A stretch of DNA of 64,000 bases from Vampirovibrio sp. (GTDB taxonomy: Bacteria; Cyanobacteriota; Vampirovibrionia; Vampirovibrionales; JAJTHC01). The stretch is from NCBI GenBank assembly GCA_024998755.1, contig JACEUU010000001.1, forward strand, positions 240,473 through 304,472, given 5' to 3'. Both the position numbers and the translations under genes were made by a program. Below the pieces are notes generated by a model. That model did not search any database and had not been told where the DNA came from. It saw nothing but the letters and a program-made list of their open reading frames with translations. Within the stretch, counting starts at the first letter, position 1. Each line of letters begins with the position of its first letter. Shown piece after piece: positions 8,340-17,465 of this stretch.

Positions 8340-9185
8340 CTACCCATCCAAAAAGCACTCTAGCCCCCTGTGCAAGCCTGCGGGCATCGAGCGGATTTGC
8401 TTCACGGAAAGGGCAATGCCTGCCATAAAGCAAGTGCGGTCAAAACTATCATGCCGTAACGTCAGCAACTGACCCTTTTCGCCAAATAACACCTCTTGGT
8501 GTGCCACCAACCCCGGTAACCGCACACTATGAATATGAATACCCCCTTCGGTCGTAGCACCCCTTGCCCCGGCATGGGTTTCTTTTTCCACGCCATTAGT
8601 CGGGCTGAACTTTGTGCCAACACCCAAGTTTTTCTGCATCAGCTCCGCCGTGTGAAGGCTCGTGCCACTCGGGGCATCCGCTTTTTGATTGTGGTGCATT
8701 TCGATAATTTCCGCATGATTAAAATACTTCGCTGCTTGGGCTGCAAATTGCATCAACAGCACCGCCCCAATCGAAAAATTCGGGATGTAAGCCCCTGCTA
8801 ATCCTTTAGATTTCAATTTTTCATCCAAGCTTTGTAATTGGGCTTCGCTTAGCCCTGTAGCCCCTAAAATCGGTGAAATACCGGTATGAATCATCGCCAA
8901 CGCATTACCGTAAACCGTGGAAGGATGCGTTAAATCCACCCCCACTTGGATAGAAGCCCCATGGGCGGTAATGGCTTCTGGCACACCTGAAAAAATGGGT
9001 ACATGATGATTATTAATATCCAAGCTCAAGGCTTTAAAAATATCTTTCCCTGCGGAACTTCTACTGGTACAGGCGACCAAATTCAATTGGTTATCTGTCA
9101 AGCAGGTTTTAACAAATTCTTTTCCCATTTTGCCAGTAGCACCAGCAATTAGCACGGAAACAGGGGTTTGGTTGGTCATCATCAT
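8340..9185 (-). CDS. dapB: 4-hydroxy-tetrahydrodipicolinate reductase DapB
   Basis: DapB reduces 4-hydroxy-tetrahydrodipicolinate with NAD(P)H in the diaminopimelate/lysine pathway, feeding peptidoglycan and lysine. The 281-aa product has the Rossmann glycine motif AGATGKMG near residues 15-22, VDLTHPSTVYGNA, a catalytic HHNQKADAPSGTS block, and HSVRLPGLVAHQEVLFG. The start is a run of three ATG codons followed by Thr-Asn-Gln, with TTTTAGAAAG 11 nt upstream. The C-terminus, AGLHRGLECFLDG, is echoed in a relic at 7341-7385. It is transcribed divergently from the lpt cluster. Confidence 0.97.
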   Translation of the reverse strand: MMMTNQTPVSVLIAGATGKMGKEFVKTCLTDNQLNLVACTSRSSAGKDIFKALSLDINNHHVPIFSGVPEAITAHGASIQVGVDLTHPSTVYGNALAMIHTGISPILGATGLSEAQLQSLDEKLKSKGLAGAYIPNFSIGAVLLMQFAAQAAKYFNHAEIIEMHHNQKADAPSGTSLHTAELMQKNLGVGTKFSPTNGVEKETHAGARGATTEGGIHIHSVRLPGLVAHQEVLFGEKGQLLTLRHDSFDRTCFMAGIALSVKQIRSMPAGLHRGLECFLDG

Positions 9186-9343
9186 AAAAAATCAGTCTTT
9201 CTAAAACAATCGGTCGGTTAAAAACAGAGTCATTTTATCATAAACAGAAGCCTTCTATTTTTTGCCTACCGCTACGGTTTGCTTATGTTAGAATAAATCT
9301 AGTTATCATGCCTGTTGATACAGAACCCTAGGAAGTTTCTTGA

Positions 9344-10516
9344 ATGCCGTTCCAATCCTCTTCTTTATTCACACAAAAATCACTCTCTTATATTATTGTT
9401 TCTGCACTACTTCTGTGCGGATTTTTTCCTTTTGTTACCCAAGCGGCTGCCCCAACCAAAGTGATTCAAGCCAGAGGCAACAACATCCTGATTGATGCCG
9501 ATGAGCAAACTTACGATGTTTCTAAAAGCTTAACCACGTTTCGCAATAACGTAGTGGTTACCACGAAGAGTGGCGTTATTCGAGCCCCCTACGGCGAAGT
9601 AACGCTAGATGCTAACAACTCTCCCAAAAAAGCTTATTTCAAAGGCGGTGTAACCCTCGTTCGCCCGACGGATAAATTGACTGCCCCGACAATGACGTTT
9701 GATTTCAACAGCGAAGAATTTTCTGCCGATGGCGGGGTAAACACTCAAGTCCAAAGCCCTTCACAGGGAACGATTACGATTACTTCGGGGCGTCAGCAAT
9801 TTAGCCAAGTTCGGAAACAAATGTTGGCAACAGGTAACGTGCGTGTGGTAATGAAAGACAGTGTTGCTACCAGTAGCCAAACCCTGATGCAGTTAGGGGC
9901 GGATGATAGCGTTGAAAAGGTGCTATTTACGGGTAATGCCCATGTTATTCAGCCGAAAACTGATGTGCGTGGGGCAAATATCACCATTCTGCCTAAGCAA
10001 GATTTATTTATCGCCGAAGGGCAAGTGGCTTCGTTAATCAGCGGTGCAGCCGGAGATAAGCCCGTTTTGCTGCGTTCCAACTTCCAGCAGTTGGATAAAA
10101 AAGCCAACCTCATGGTGGCTAGTGGTTCGGTGGATTTAGATTATGAAGCTTATCGTGCCAAAGGTCCGAAGGCGACGTTTTTCTTAGAATCTTCAGGGGC
10201 TGGCGGCGGTTTAACCGTTAAACGAGCCTTGTTTTCAGGGCGTTCTACCATTACGGAAACGGCTCGGCAAGTAACGGCGGATGTGATTGAAATTACGAAT
10301 AATCCTCGGCATTTTGATGCAAGAGGGCACGTTAAAACCAAGCTAATTTCTGAACAAAAAGCAACGCCTGCACCTGCAACCGGCACGCCTGCTGAAAAAC
10401 CTGTAAAAGGCAAAAAAGGGACAAAATTTGTTACTACCCCTACGCCTGTTAAGCCGGAAAAACCCGTAGCTAAAGCAGAAGAAGACGAGTTTAATCCAAA
10501 CTCATTTAATCAATAA
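9344..10516 (+). CDS. lptA: LptA/OstA-domain periplasmic LPS transport protein
   Basis: The 390-aa product starts with a signal peptide (hydrophobic to about residue 34, ending TQAAA). OstA/LptA-type beta-jellyroll repeats follow, seen in segments such as GNNILIDADEQTYDVSKSLT, GVIRAPYGEVTLD and MVASGSVDLDYEAYRAKGPKATF. LptA carries lipopolysaccharide across the periplasm from the LptBFG transporter. It is about twice the size of E. coli LptA and appears to hold two OstA units, with a Lys/Pro-rich tail (KGKKGTKF) that may be disordered. No separate lptC is seen, so this protein may combine the roles. It is the first gene of lptA-lptB-lptF, with a 25-nt gap to lptB. TAGGAAG precedes the start. 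Confidence 0.85.
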   Translation: MPFQSSSLFTQKSLSYIIVSALLLCGFFPFVTQAAAPTKVIQARGNNILIDADEQTYDVSKSLTTFRNNVVVTTKSGVIRAPYGEVTLDANNSPKKAYFKGGVTLVRPTDKLTAPTMTFDFNSEEFSADGGVNTQVQSPSQGTITITSGRQQFSQVRKQMLATGNVRVVMKDSVATSSQTLMQLGADDSVEKVLFTGNAHVIQPKTDVRGANITILPKQDLFIAEGQVASLISGAAGDKPVLLRSNFQQLDKKANLMVASGSVDLDYEAYRAKGPKATFFLESSGAGGGLTVKRALFSGRSTITETARQVTADVIEITNNPRHFDARGHVKTKLISEQKATPAPATGTPAEKPVKGKKGTKFVTTPTPVKPEKPVAKAEEDEFNPNSFNQ

Positions 10517-10541
10517 TTAGAGAGTAAGGGTCGGTAAACCA

Positions 10542-11279
10542 ATGTCTTTAGTGGTGAATGGTATTTTTAAAACTTATGGCAAACGCCCTGTGGTGCAGGA
10601 TGTTTCCTTTCATGTAGAAGCGGGCGAAATTGTTGGGTTACTAGGTCCTAATGGTGCAGGTAAAACAACGTCGTTTTACACGGTGGTTGGGGTTGTTCAG
10701 CCAGATGTGGGGACGATAACGCTCAATGGTAAAAAGCTGAATGGGTTGCCCATTCACACTCGAGCCAAACAAGGGTTGGGTTATCTTCCCCAAGAAAGCT
10801 CGGTTTTTCGGGGCTTGAGCGTGGACGACAACCTCAATTTAGTGCTGGATTTTCAATCAGGTTCTGCGAAAGAGAAAAACGCTCGGCGGGATGAGTTGCT
10901 GGAAGAATTTGGGCTGACCAAGGTGCGAAAATCGTTAGCCATTCAGCTTTCGGGCGGGGAACGTCGCAGGCTAGAAATTGCCAGAGCCTTGGCGGCTAAT
11001 CCGGCTTTTTTATTGTTGGATGAACCATTTACGGGTATTGACCCCATTACCATTGAAGATTTACAACAACTCATTTTTCACTTGAAAGCTCGTGGTTTGG
11101 GCATTTTAATAACCGACCACAACCCCCACGCCACCTTGGCGTTGGTAGATAGAGCCTATGTGATGTTTGATGGCAAGCTCATTTTTTCAGGCACCAGTTC
11201 GGAAGTAGCCAATAGCCCGCTGGTAAAACAAGCCTACTTGGGCGAAGGGTTTCAGTTGCAAACCGCCGCTGCGGTATAA
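10542..11279 (+). CDS. lptB: LPS export ABC transporter ATPase LptB
   Basis: The 245-aa product is a compact ABC ATPase: Walker A GPNGAGKTTS at about 35-44, Q-loop YLPQESSVFRGLSV, signature LSGGERRRLEIARAL, Walker B FLLLDEPFTGIDP and H-loop ITDHNPH. The Q-loop text and GERRRLEIAR are typical of LptB (YhbG). It powers extraction of lipopolysaccharide from the inner membrane together with LptF/G. It lies 25 nt after lptA, and the next gene starts 2 nt after its stop, so the three are one operon. Confidence 0.96.
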   Translation: MSLVVNGIFKTYGKRPVVQDVSFHVEAGEIVGLLGPNGAGKTTSFYTVVGVVQPDVGTITLNGKKLNGLPIHTRAKQGLGYLPQESSVFRGLSVDDNLNLVLDFQSGSAKEKNARRDELLEEFGLTKVRKSLAIQLSGGERRRLEIARALAANPAFLLLDEPFTGIDPITIEDLQQLIFHLKARGLGILITDHNPHATLALVDRAYVMFDGKLIFSGTSSEVANSPLVKQAYLGEGFQLQTAAAV

Positions 11280-11281
11280 CG

Positions 11282-12460
11282 ATGATGATGATGACGACTA
11301 CCAGACCTGCTTTTTTGCTCGAACGCTATTTGTTAGTGCCTCTGTTTTTGAGTATTGTTGCCTGTTTAGCCCTATTTACAATTTTATGGATTGCCCCTGA
11401 AATATTACTAAAGCTATTGCAAGCGTTTCAGGCTCATAAAATTACGCTGGTTGAACTTGTTCAACTACTGGCATTGCAGCTGCCTAGTGTACTAGTGCAG
11501 TCCTTCCCTATTGCCACGTTAATTGGGTGCGTTTTCACTATTCGGCGGTTTTCGCATGATTTTGAGCTAACCGCCCTACAAGCTTTGGGCGTTTCTTTTC
11601 CACAAATAGTGGTTCGCGTTTTAGGGTTGGGTGTATTATTGGGGGGCTTTTTGGTTTTCGTTCAAAATAGTTGGTTGCCGTGGGCAGGGCCTCAATTGCA
11701 GGCATTATACAGTCAAAAAAACATCAAAAAGCCATCAAGCCAAAGTTTTGTGTTGCCCATTACTTCAACGACAGTACCTATCAATGGGGGTACTCCCCAG
11801 TTGGATGAACTGCTTTCGGTCGGAGATTTACAATCTACCGCCTTAACGGATGTTATTCTACTAAAATTTTACCCCAATGCTAGTACGCTTACCCCGTCAG
11901 GGTCTCATACTTCCACCGTTCAACGGCTGATACAGTCTGCCAGTGGTACGTATGCTGATAATAATACGCTTATTTTGAAACAGGCGTTGATTGCTGAATT
12001 TTCGCCCGATGGCACGCTAGCTAGCCAACGTGTTCAGCCAGAAGAAGTGTTAAGTTTTCCTGCTGAAACCCAAGCTTTGTTGAAATTCCGAGCCACTAAT
12101 CCTGAATTTTTAAAACTAAACCAATTGGGGCAATATCAACGTTTGGTGGAACGTAATTCGTTACCGCAAGCTTATGAATGGTTGAAGGCCAGAATAATGG
12201 AACGCTACCTAAATCCACTAGCCTTACTACTATTATTAGTCATTGGTCTACTACTTGGGCAAGAACCCCCAAGAAGTAGAACGGCAAAGCCGTTTACTTA
12301 TGCTGCTGTTGTATTATTTACTTACTTAGTTGCCCAACCCATGGCTTTACAACTTAGCTATCTAGGTGAGCTTTCAGGGTGGGTAGCGGGTGCTATACCC
12401 TTTATGGTGTTATTGCTTTTACTACTTGGGGTTTATTGGGTTAAACCCAGTATGAGGTAG
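11282..12460 (+). CDS. lptF: LptF/LptG family permease (YjgP/YjgQ)
   Basis: The 392-aa protein has the LptF/G layout: transmembrane helices near residues 15-35, 55-80 and 100-120, a large periplasmic domain (about 130-290), then three more helices near 305-325, 335-355 and 365-388. It is the membrane partner of LptB in lipopolysaccharide export. Only one permease gene is present, so it may work as a homodimer or a second one lies elsewhere. It starts with four ATG codons followed by three Thr codons, 2 nt after lptB. Its TAG stop is shared with the inverted terminus of a MITE at 12458, so the final codons may have been set by that insertion. Confidence 0.9.
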   Translation: MMMMTTTRPAFLLERYLLVPLFLSIVACLALFTILWIAPEILLKLLQAFQAHKITLVELVQLLALQLPSVLVQSFPIATLIGCVFTIRRFSHDFELTALQALGVSFPQIVVRVLGLGVLLGGFLVFVQNSWLPWAGPQLQALYSQKNIKKPSSQSFVLPITSTTVPINGGTPQLDELLSVGDLQSTALTDVILLKFYPNASTLTPSGSHTSTVQRLIQSASGTYADNNTLILKQALIAEFSPDGTLASQRVQPEEVLSFPAETQALLKFRATNPEFLKLNQLGQYQRLVERNSLPQAYEWLKARIMERYLNPLALLLLLVIGLLLGQEPPRSRTAKPFTYAAVVLFTYLVAQPMALQLSYLGELSGWVAGAIPFMVLLLLLLGVYWVKPSMR

Positions 12461-12603
12461 GTGCTGTTGACAATAACGCTCTGATGGGCATCTTCGTTGT
12501 TACTGCGTTACTCGAATCCTCATGTATTTCTTTATACACTGCGGTTCTGCGTTACTCGTGCCTAGAATCTGCAGCACCAGCCCATTATTGTCAACAGCAC
12601 CTA
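12458..12603. mobile_element. MITE-like element with perfect 19-bp inverted termini
   Basis: TAGGTGCTGTTGACAATAA at 12458-12476 is exactly complementary to the sequence at 12585-12603. The 146-bp unit has no coding capacity. The left end supplies the stop codon of lptF. Its interior (CGTTGTTACTGCG, AATCCTCATGTAT, ACTGCGGTT, TGCCTAG) is similar to the inverted interior of the 6077-6222 element, although the termini differ. Confidence 0.8.
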
Positions 12604-12622
12604 GTTCTCTAACCCTCACATT

Positions 12623-12655
12623 GAGCGATTGAATAATCGCTCTCTTTGGTTTTTA
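12623..12655 (+). terminator. Terminator of the lpt operon
   Basis: GAGCGATT (12623-12630) and AATCGCTC (12635-12642) form an 8-bp stem with a GAAT loop, followed on the plus strand by TCTTTGGTTTTTATTTT. It lies between the convergent lptF and GGDEF genes. Confidence 0.75.
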
Positions 12656-12657
12656 TT

Positions 12658-13818
12658 TTAGAATGAAGACTGGCATACTTGGTTTCTACCACTGGTTTTA
12701 GCTTGATATAACTTATCATCAGCAATATGAACTAAATCTTCGTAATGGGGCAAATTGTCATGGGCAGATCGCTTCGCAAAATCTCCGCTAGCAACCCCTA
12801 TGCTTACCGTCGATTTTAATTCCGATTGGGAAGGAAAGCTGGTACGCATTACTTCTGTTCTAATCATTTCCGCTAACCGAACGGCTTGTTCAACAGAGGT
12901 ATTGGGTAGCAAAATAGAAAATTCTTCACCGCCATACCGGCAACAAAAGCCATTGTTAGGTGTGAATTTTTTTAACACACCAGCAACAATCGTTAATACT
13001 TCGTCGCCCATTTGGTGCCCGTAAGTATCGTTCACGCTTTTGAAATGGTCAATATCCACCATAACAACCGTCATTACTTGCTTTTGCGTTTTAGCAAGAT
13101 TGAATAGTTCTCTAATTTTTTCAGAATAGAAGCGGCGGTTATAAGTATCGGTTAAGGGATCTTTAATTAGTGCTTCACGCAATTGCGTATCTTCCTTTTT
13201 TAACCGAGCTTTGTCGTTTTCACCCTGTTCAATCACTTTGTTTTTTTGCACGAGTAATTGTTTATAGGCATCATCTTTTTTACGATTATAAAGCATTTCC
13301 GTATAAGAATTTAGCCCCACATTTTTAACAGAATCAACCAAATATTCCACAACAGGAATACTGAATTGATAAAACAGCACAGAAATCCAAGTGCTCCAAA
13401 TAATTTGACCCGGCATCCATAATTCAGGAGCATTGCGTTTCATGACTTCTAAAAAACCGACTTGTAAAGGGATAGGCATCACCATTTGCTGTAATACTTT
13501 CCCAATTATGCCAGCATTCATTGTGGGGAAATAGTCTGATTTTAAGGTAGGTATTATTTGTGTTAGTACATTAATAAATAAATCGACTGGATACAACAAG
13601 GGTTTAGTGGCTGTGTAAAACATATCGATGAGGGGTCTGCATACTTTATAAATTTCTGAAGCATATTGCGTTTGAATACCGCCCACAACAGGGTCTGAAA
13701 ATTCTAAAATACCTTTAAATACAAGAGCAATATTGACCAGTACAATAGCTTGGTCTACCCATTTTCGGATAGATTGGCTTGATTTAGGCTTGCTTTTTTT
13801 TGAATGTGGTTTGCTCAC
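12658..13818 (-). CDS. Membrane-associated diguanylate cyclase (GGDEF)
   Basis: The C-terminal 170 residues form a GGDEF domain with LTDTYNRRFY, VDIDHFKSVNDTYGHQMGDEVL and the active-site loop YGGEEF, so it should make cyclic di-GMP. The usual RxxD inhibitory site before the loop is absent (the text there is KKFTPNNGFCC), so feedback inhibition may be lost. The N-terminal 190 residues include a short helix near 25-42 and other hydrophobic segments (about 140-180), suggesting a membrane sensor of unknown type, followed by a charged coiled-coil linker. It may influence the flagellar and pilin genes elsewhere in the window. The start is about 10 nt after an AAAGGAAT-like site. Confidence 0.9.
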   Translation of the reverse strand: MSKPHSKKSKPKSSQSIRKWVDQAIVLVNIALVFKGILEFSDPVVGGIQTQYASEIYKVCRPLIDMFYTATKPLLYPVDLFINVLTQIIPTLKSDYFPTMNAGIIGKVLQQMVMPIPLQVGFLEVMKRNAPELWMPGQIIWSTWISVLFYQFSIPVVEYLVDSVKNVGLNSYTEMLYNRKKDDAYKQLLVQKNKVIEQGENDKARLKKEDTQLREALIKDPLTDTYNRRFYSEKIRELFNLAKTQKQVMTVVMVDIDHFKSVNDTYGHQMGDEVLTIVAGVLKKFTPNNGFCCRYGGEEFSILLPNTSVEQAVRLAEMIRTEVMRTSFPSQSELKSTVSIGVASGDFAKRSAHDNLPHYEDLVHIADDKLYQAKTSGRNQVCQSSF

Positions 13819-13862
13819 TGTAAAAATTCCTTTCGGGTATATTTAGGTTTAAAAAATAATTT

Positions 13863-14147
13863 TTATGATGAAATTGGTTTGGCTTGCTTTTCCTTTGTTG
13901 GCTTAATAATCGTGGTGGTATTGGTAACTTCATTGGGGGTATAATGCCACTGTTTAATTGCACCACACCCCGTACAAGAGGCAAATCTGTTCATAAACCC
14001 TAAATCCGCTTGAAAGGGCGGATTTTCACCCACCGTAATTAATACATCACCAAAGTCATTTGTGGTAATATGCAATTGCTGTTCAACGCTGGGCTGAACT
14101 TTTAATACGAATGTAGCTGTTCCACACGTTTTACAGGCAAAGCCCAT
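13863..14147 (-). CDS. Small zinc-ribbon protein
   Basis: The 94-aa product has a CKTC pair at residues 5-8 and a CTGC pair near residues 58-61, the spacing of a four-Cys zinc ribbon, with a beta-rich stretch between and a Thr/Lys-rich tail. I do not recognise a family. The start has a classical AAAGGAG about 6 nt upstream, unlike the AGAAAG leaders of other genes here. It lies 44 nt upstream of the diguanylate cyclase on the same strand and may be co-transcribed with it. Confidence 0.7.
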   Translation of the reverse strand: MGFACKTCGTATFVLKVQPSVEQQLHITTNDFGDVLITVGENPPFQADLGFMNRFASCTGCGAIKQWHYTPNEVTNTTTIIKPTKEKQAKPISS

Positions 14148-14343
14148 ACAATCTCCTTTGTTTTATTTTGTAGTAACAAGTATCGCTTTTTCAGAGCTTC
14201 TTTTAATAGAAATAGTTAATACTATTATCGGAAAGGGGTCTCCCCCTTTTCAAGCGAATGATAAAAATCGTGTTGATAGAGGATGCTTGCCACCTAGTTA
14301 ACTAGTTAAGTTGAAGTTTTATTGTTTGAAAGAAACATTTTTT

Positions 14344-15606
14344 GTGAAAACCGCTTACCCTAACACTCTCATAATAGATAATCCCCTTTTTCCCCTAGCT
14401 ACCAAAGCCCTTGAAACCAATCGGAGTGGGTCTGAAACATCGGTTTTGGCTATTTTAGGTTCAACAGGGTCTATTGGCACGCAAACCCTCAAAGTGGTTG
14501 AACACTTCCCTGAAAAAATGACTGTTTTTGCACTGGCTGCAGGTAGTACACAGTTACCCTTGTTTGCTAAGCAATTATTAAAATTTCAGCCAAAACTAGC
14601 TTGTGTTCCAACCCACACCGATAAGCAAACCATGTTACCCCTATTGAACGGTGGGTTTAAAGGGGAAATACTAACGGGTGAATCAGGGGGCTTAGAAACC
14701 ATTGCCCAACAGGAATCTGTAGATAAAGTCATAGTGGGTATGGTTGGTAGCCGAGGGGTTTCGCCTACGTTGGCAGCTTTAAAAGCAGGAAAATTGGTTT
14801 TAACTGCCAATAAAGAAACCTTTGTTAGTGCAGGGCATCTCATTCAACCTTATTTACCGCAAGTTGTTCCGTTTGACTCAGAACATTCGGCTTTGTTTCA
14901 ATGTTTATGCCCGCATAAAAAGCCGGCAGAAGTAGAAGCCTTATGGCTGACTGCTTCGGGGGGGGCTTTCAGAACGTTTTCAGCAGAAGCATTGGCTACT
15001 ATTACCCCTGCTCAAGCCTTAAAGCACCCCAATTGGCAAATGGGTGCTAAAGTAACGGTTGATTCTGCTTCGCTAATGAATAAAGGGCTTGAAGTGATTG
15101 AGGCCCATTGGCTTTATGGTATTGCTCCTGAAAAAATCAAAGTGGTCGTGCATCCGCAAAGTATTGTACATAGCTTGGTAGAATTTGTCGATGGTTCGTT
15201 TTCCGCTAGTTTAGGTCCTACAGATATGTGCGTGCCTATCCAATACGCCCTTTCTTATCCGCACCATTGGGGTAGTATTTCAACCGTAAAACGACTGAAT
15301 TTATTAGAAATTAGTGCGTTAAACTTTGAACCGCCTCAAAGAGACTTATTTCCGTGTTTAGGGTTAGCAGAAATGGCTTTAAGGTTAGGTCCTTGGGCAA
15401 CTGCCACTTTAAACGTTGCAGATGAATTAGCCGTAGAAGCCTTTTTATCTGAACAGATTTCGTTTGTACAACTACCTTGCGTGATTGAAAAAGCGTTGAG
15501 ACTAGCAGAACAAGCGGGTTGGAATAAAACCACCATAGATTTAGAGGCATTGTTAGCACATGAACAATGGGTTAAAGATAAATCATCAGAGTGGCTTTCT
15601 GTTTAA
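14344..15606 (+). CDS. dxr: 1-deoxy-D-xylulose 5-phosphate reductoisomerase
   Basis: Dxr (IspC) commits carbon to the MEP isoprenoid pathway. The product has the NADPH motif LGSTGSIGTQTL, LTANKETFVSAG, the metal-binding DSEHSALFQCL, LTASGGAF, the flexible-loop region HPNWQMGAKVTVDSASLMNKGLE (shown across two motifs) and HPQSIVHSLVEF. I choose the GTG at 14344 as start: it gives about 40 residues before the glycine motif and has GAAAGAAAC upstream. The frame is open from a TTG at 14311. The N-terminal extension of about 30 residues before the Rossmann fold is longer than usual. It stands alone, between the zinc-ribbon gene (divergent) and an unknown gene. Confidence 0.96.
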   Translation: MKTAYPNTLIIDNPLFPLATKALETNRSGSETSVLAILGSTGSIGTQTLKVVEHFPEKMTVFALAAGSTQLPLFAKQLLKFQPKLACVPTHTDKQTMLPLLNGGFKGEILTGESGGLETIAQQESVDKVIVGMVGSRGVSPTLAALKAGKLVLTANKETFVSAGHLIQPYLPQVVPFDSEHSALFQCLCPHKKPAEVEALWLTASGGAFRTFSAEALATITPAQALKHPNWQMGAKVTVDSASLMNKGLEVIEAHWLYGIAPEKIKVVVHPQSIVHSLVEFVDGSFSASLGPTDMCVPIQYALSYPHHWGSISTVKRLNLLEISALNFEPPQRDLFPCLGLAEMALRLGPWATATLNVADELAVEAFLSEQISFVQLPCVIEKALRLAEQAGWNKTTIDLEALLAHEQWVKDKSSEWLSV

Positions 15607-15726
15607 AGATAAGTTAATTTTATAAAAACAGGCAATTCTGATTAAGTAATTGTTTTTATTATGTCATACAAAATATTTATGATTATCAATAACTACAAAA
15701 TAACTATCGGAAAGACCAAACCCGCC

Positions 15727-16605
15727 ATGGTACAAAATATCCAATCTTTTTCACCCCCTCCGTTTCAAGCAGGTGGATTTAATCTCCCTACGGGAAGCCA
15801 ACAAATTGGTGCTGGTAATACCACGCCTGTTAATAATGCGTTCGCTGCAATGGGGCAAAATTCTACGCTGAATGGCACAAACCCTACCACCCAATTTAAC
15901 AATACCGCCACGAGTGCCTTGCAAATGTACGCTAATATGGGGTTTGATAAAAATACACAAGCCTTACTAGGGGTAGCCAATAACTTTTTAGACCCCATGA
16001 AAGTAGCCTCAAACATAGGGATAACGCCTCAAGTACTGACCCAAGGACTGGGTGGTTATACCGTAGCAATGGGTAATGGTATGAGTTCTATGGCATTGAA
16101 TATTGCCCTAGATGGTGCTAGAAATGCCATTCAAACAGACCCTGCAACAGGGCAGCCTAAAGACGCCAAAGGCTTTATGTCTTTAATGGCCAGTATGTCG
16201 AAAGACCCCGGTGCTTTGTTAAGACCTGAATTTCAACAACTGATTCCTACCTATCAAGCCATGATGGGAACGATTAGTACGCAATCAAATGCAATAGCAG
16301 CAGGAGCCAATGCTGCACAAGCCCAGCAAATGGCACAAATACAACAACAACTGAATCAATTAGCACAGTCTCAACAAGCCATTATGGCTATTATTACAGA
16401 CAGTAAAGGGCTTGAAGGTTTATCTGCTTCGGATTTAGCAACGAAACTGGCGTTAGCCATTCAGTCAGCTTCACCAACCACCCCAGCAGTAGCTGCTACT
16501 TCTACGACACCAACCACAAAAACTACGGGTACGCCTGCCCTTTCAACTCAACAACAAACGCAAGCTTTATTTAAAAATCAAACAAAGTCTGCAACAACAA
16601 CCTAA
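15727..16605 (+). CDS. Hypothetical Gln/Asn/Thr-rich protein
   Basis: This 292-aa product is not recognised. It opens with a Pro/Gly/Asn/Thr-rich segment (QSFSPPPFQAGGFNLPTG), has a middle with Met-, Gly- and Asn-rich helices, a strongly Gln/Ala-rich helical stretch at about 195-225 (AQAQQMAQIQQQLNQLAQSQ) that could form a coiled coil, and a Thr-rich tail. No signal peptide is evident. I start it at the ATG at 15727 because GGAAAG lies 12 nt upstream; the frame is open from 15661. Its stop overlaps by 4 bp the stop region of the convergent PHP gene. Composition suggests a structural or flagellum/pilus-associated accessory protein, but that is a guess. Confidence 0.6.
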   Translation: MVQNIQSFSPPPFQAGGFNLPTGSQQIGAGNTTPVNNAFAAMGQNSTLNGTNPTTQFNNTATSALQMYANMGFDKNTQALLGVANNFLDPMKVASNIGITPQVLTQGLGGYTVAMGNGMSSMALNIALDGARNAIQTDPATGQPKDAKGFMSLMASMSKDPGALLRPEFQQLIPTYQAMMGTISTQSNAIAAGANAAQAQQMAQIQQQLNQLAQSQQAIMAIITDSKGLEGLSASDLATKLALAIQSASPTTPAVAATSTTPTTKTTGTPALSTQQQTQALFKNQTKSATTT

Positions 16606-17465
16606 GCGGTTCTTAAGGTAGCACTGTGCCGTTTCGTCCAAAGCGAATTCACTACATCTGCAGTGCTTTTAGGCAGTACTAACCGGTTATGGCTGTTAGC
16701 GTATTGTTCAGGCAACCCGTGGAAATCTGTTCCGCCGGTTACAATTAAGTCATGTTCTTCAGCCATACAGCAAAAATACTCAATTAATGGCGGATTATGG
16801 CTTTTATGGTAAGCTTCCAACCCACACAAACCATAAGCAATCAATTCCGGTACTAACTTATCAATGCCTTCTGCCAACCCTGGGTGAGCAATAACAGGAA
16901 TACCGCCACTTTCGTAAATGGCTTCCACGGCTTCATGCGGAGACGCGGTTTCCCTCGTTACATAGGTGGAACAGTTTGATTTTAAAAACTTGGTGAACGC
17001 TTCTGAAATGGTTTTAACCGCCCGTTTTTCATAAAGAATTTTGGCAATATGGGGTCTTCCCAACGACCCTTGCGGATGAGAAAGGGCTTCCACTTCATCT
17101 GGCGAAATTTTGATATTGGTTAGTTTGTTAATTTTTTCAACCATTGCTCGAATTTGAATTCGGCGTGCTTGCTGATGTTGGTGCATTACTTCTTGCAATA
17201 AACTACCTTCTGGGTTGGTGTAATAGCCTAAAACGTGAACATCCACATCACCCCAATGGGTATTAATTTCAATAGCCGGTATTAGGTTCAGCCCTAGTTC
17301 TAAGGCTTTAGGAGTTAGGCGTTCGTAGCCCGCCATGGTATCATGGTCTGTTACAGCAACCGTTGTTACACCAGCCTTGGCAACGGCTTCTAACAACCCT
17401 TCTGGTTGAGAAGACCCGTCGGAATAAACGGTGTGCATATGAAAATCCGCCGTTGAATTCGGCAT
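16602..17465 (-). CDS. PHP-domain phosphoesterase (YciV/RNase AM-like)
   Basis: The 287-aa product is a PHP-domain metal hydrolase: DFHMHTVYSDGSSQPE at the N-terminus, VAVTDHDTMAGYE, IPAIEINTHW, HVLGYY, then IPVIAHPGLAEG and the late GGTDFHGL. The layout matches the 3',5'-nucleoside bisphosphate phosphatase / 5'-3' exoribonuclease family (E. coli YciV, RNase AM), which trims RNA 5' ends and hydrolyses pAp. The start has AAAAGGAAT about 8 nt upstream. It converges on the gene at 15727 with a 4-bp overlap. Confidence 0.88.
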   Translation of the reverse strand: MPNSTADFHMHTVYSDGSSQPEGLLEAVAKAGVTTVAVTDHDTMAGYERLTPKALELGLNLIPAIEINTHWGDVDVHVLGYYTNPEGSLLQEVMHQHQQARRIQIRAMVEKINKLTNIKISPDEVEALSHPQGSLGRPHIAKILYEKRAVKTISEAFTKFLKSNCSTYVTRETASPHEAVEAIYESGGIPVIAHPGLAEGIDKLVPELIAYGLCGLEAYHKSHNPPLIEYFCCMAEEHDLIVTGGTDFHGLPEQYANSHNRLVLPKSTADVVNSLWTKRHSATLRTA

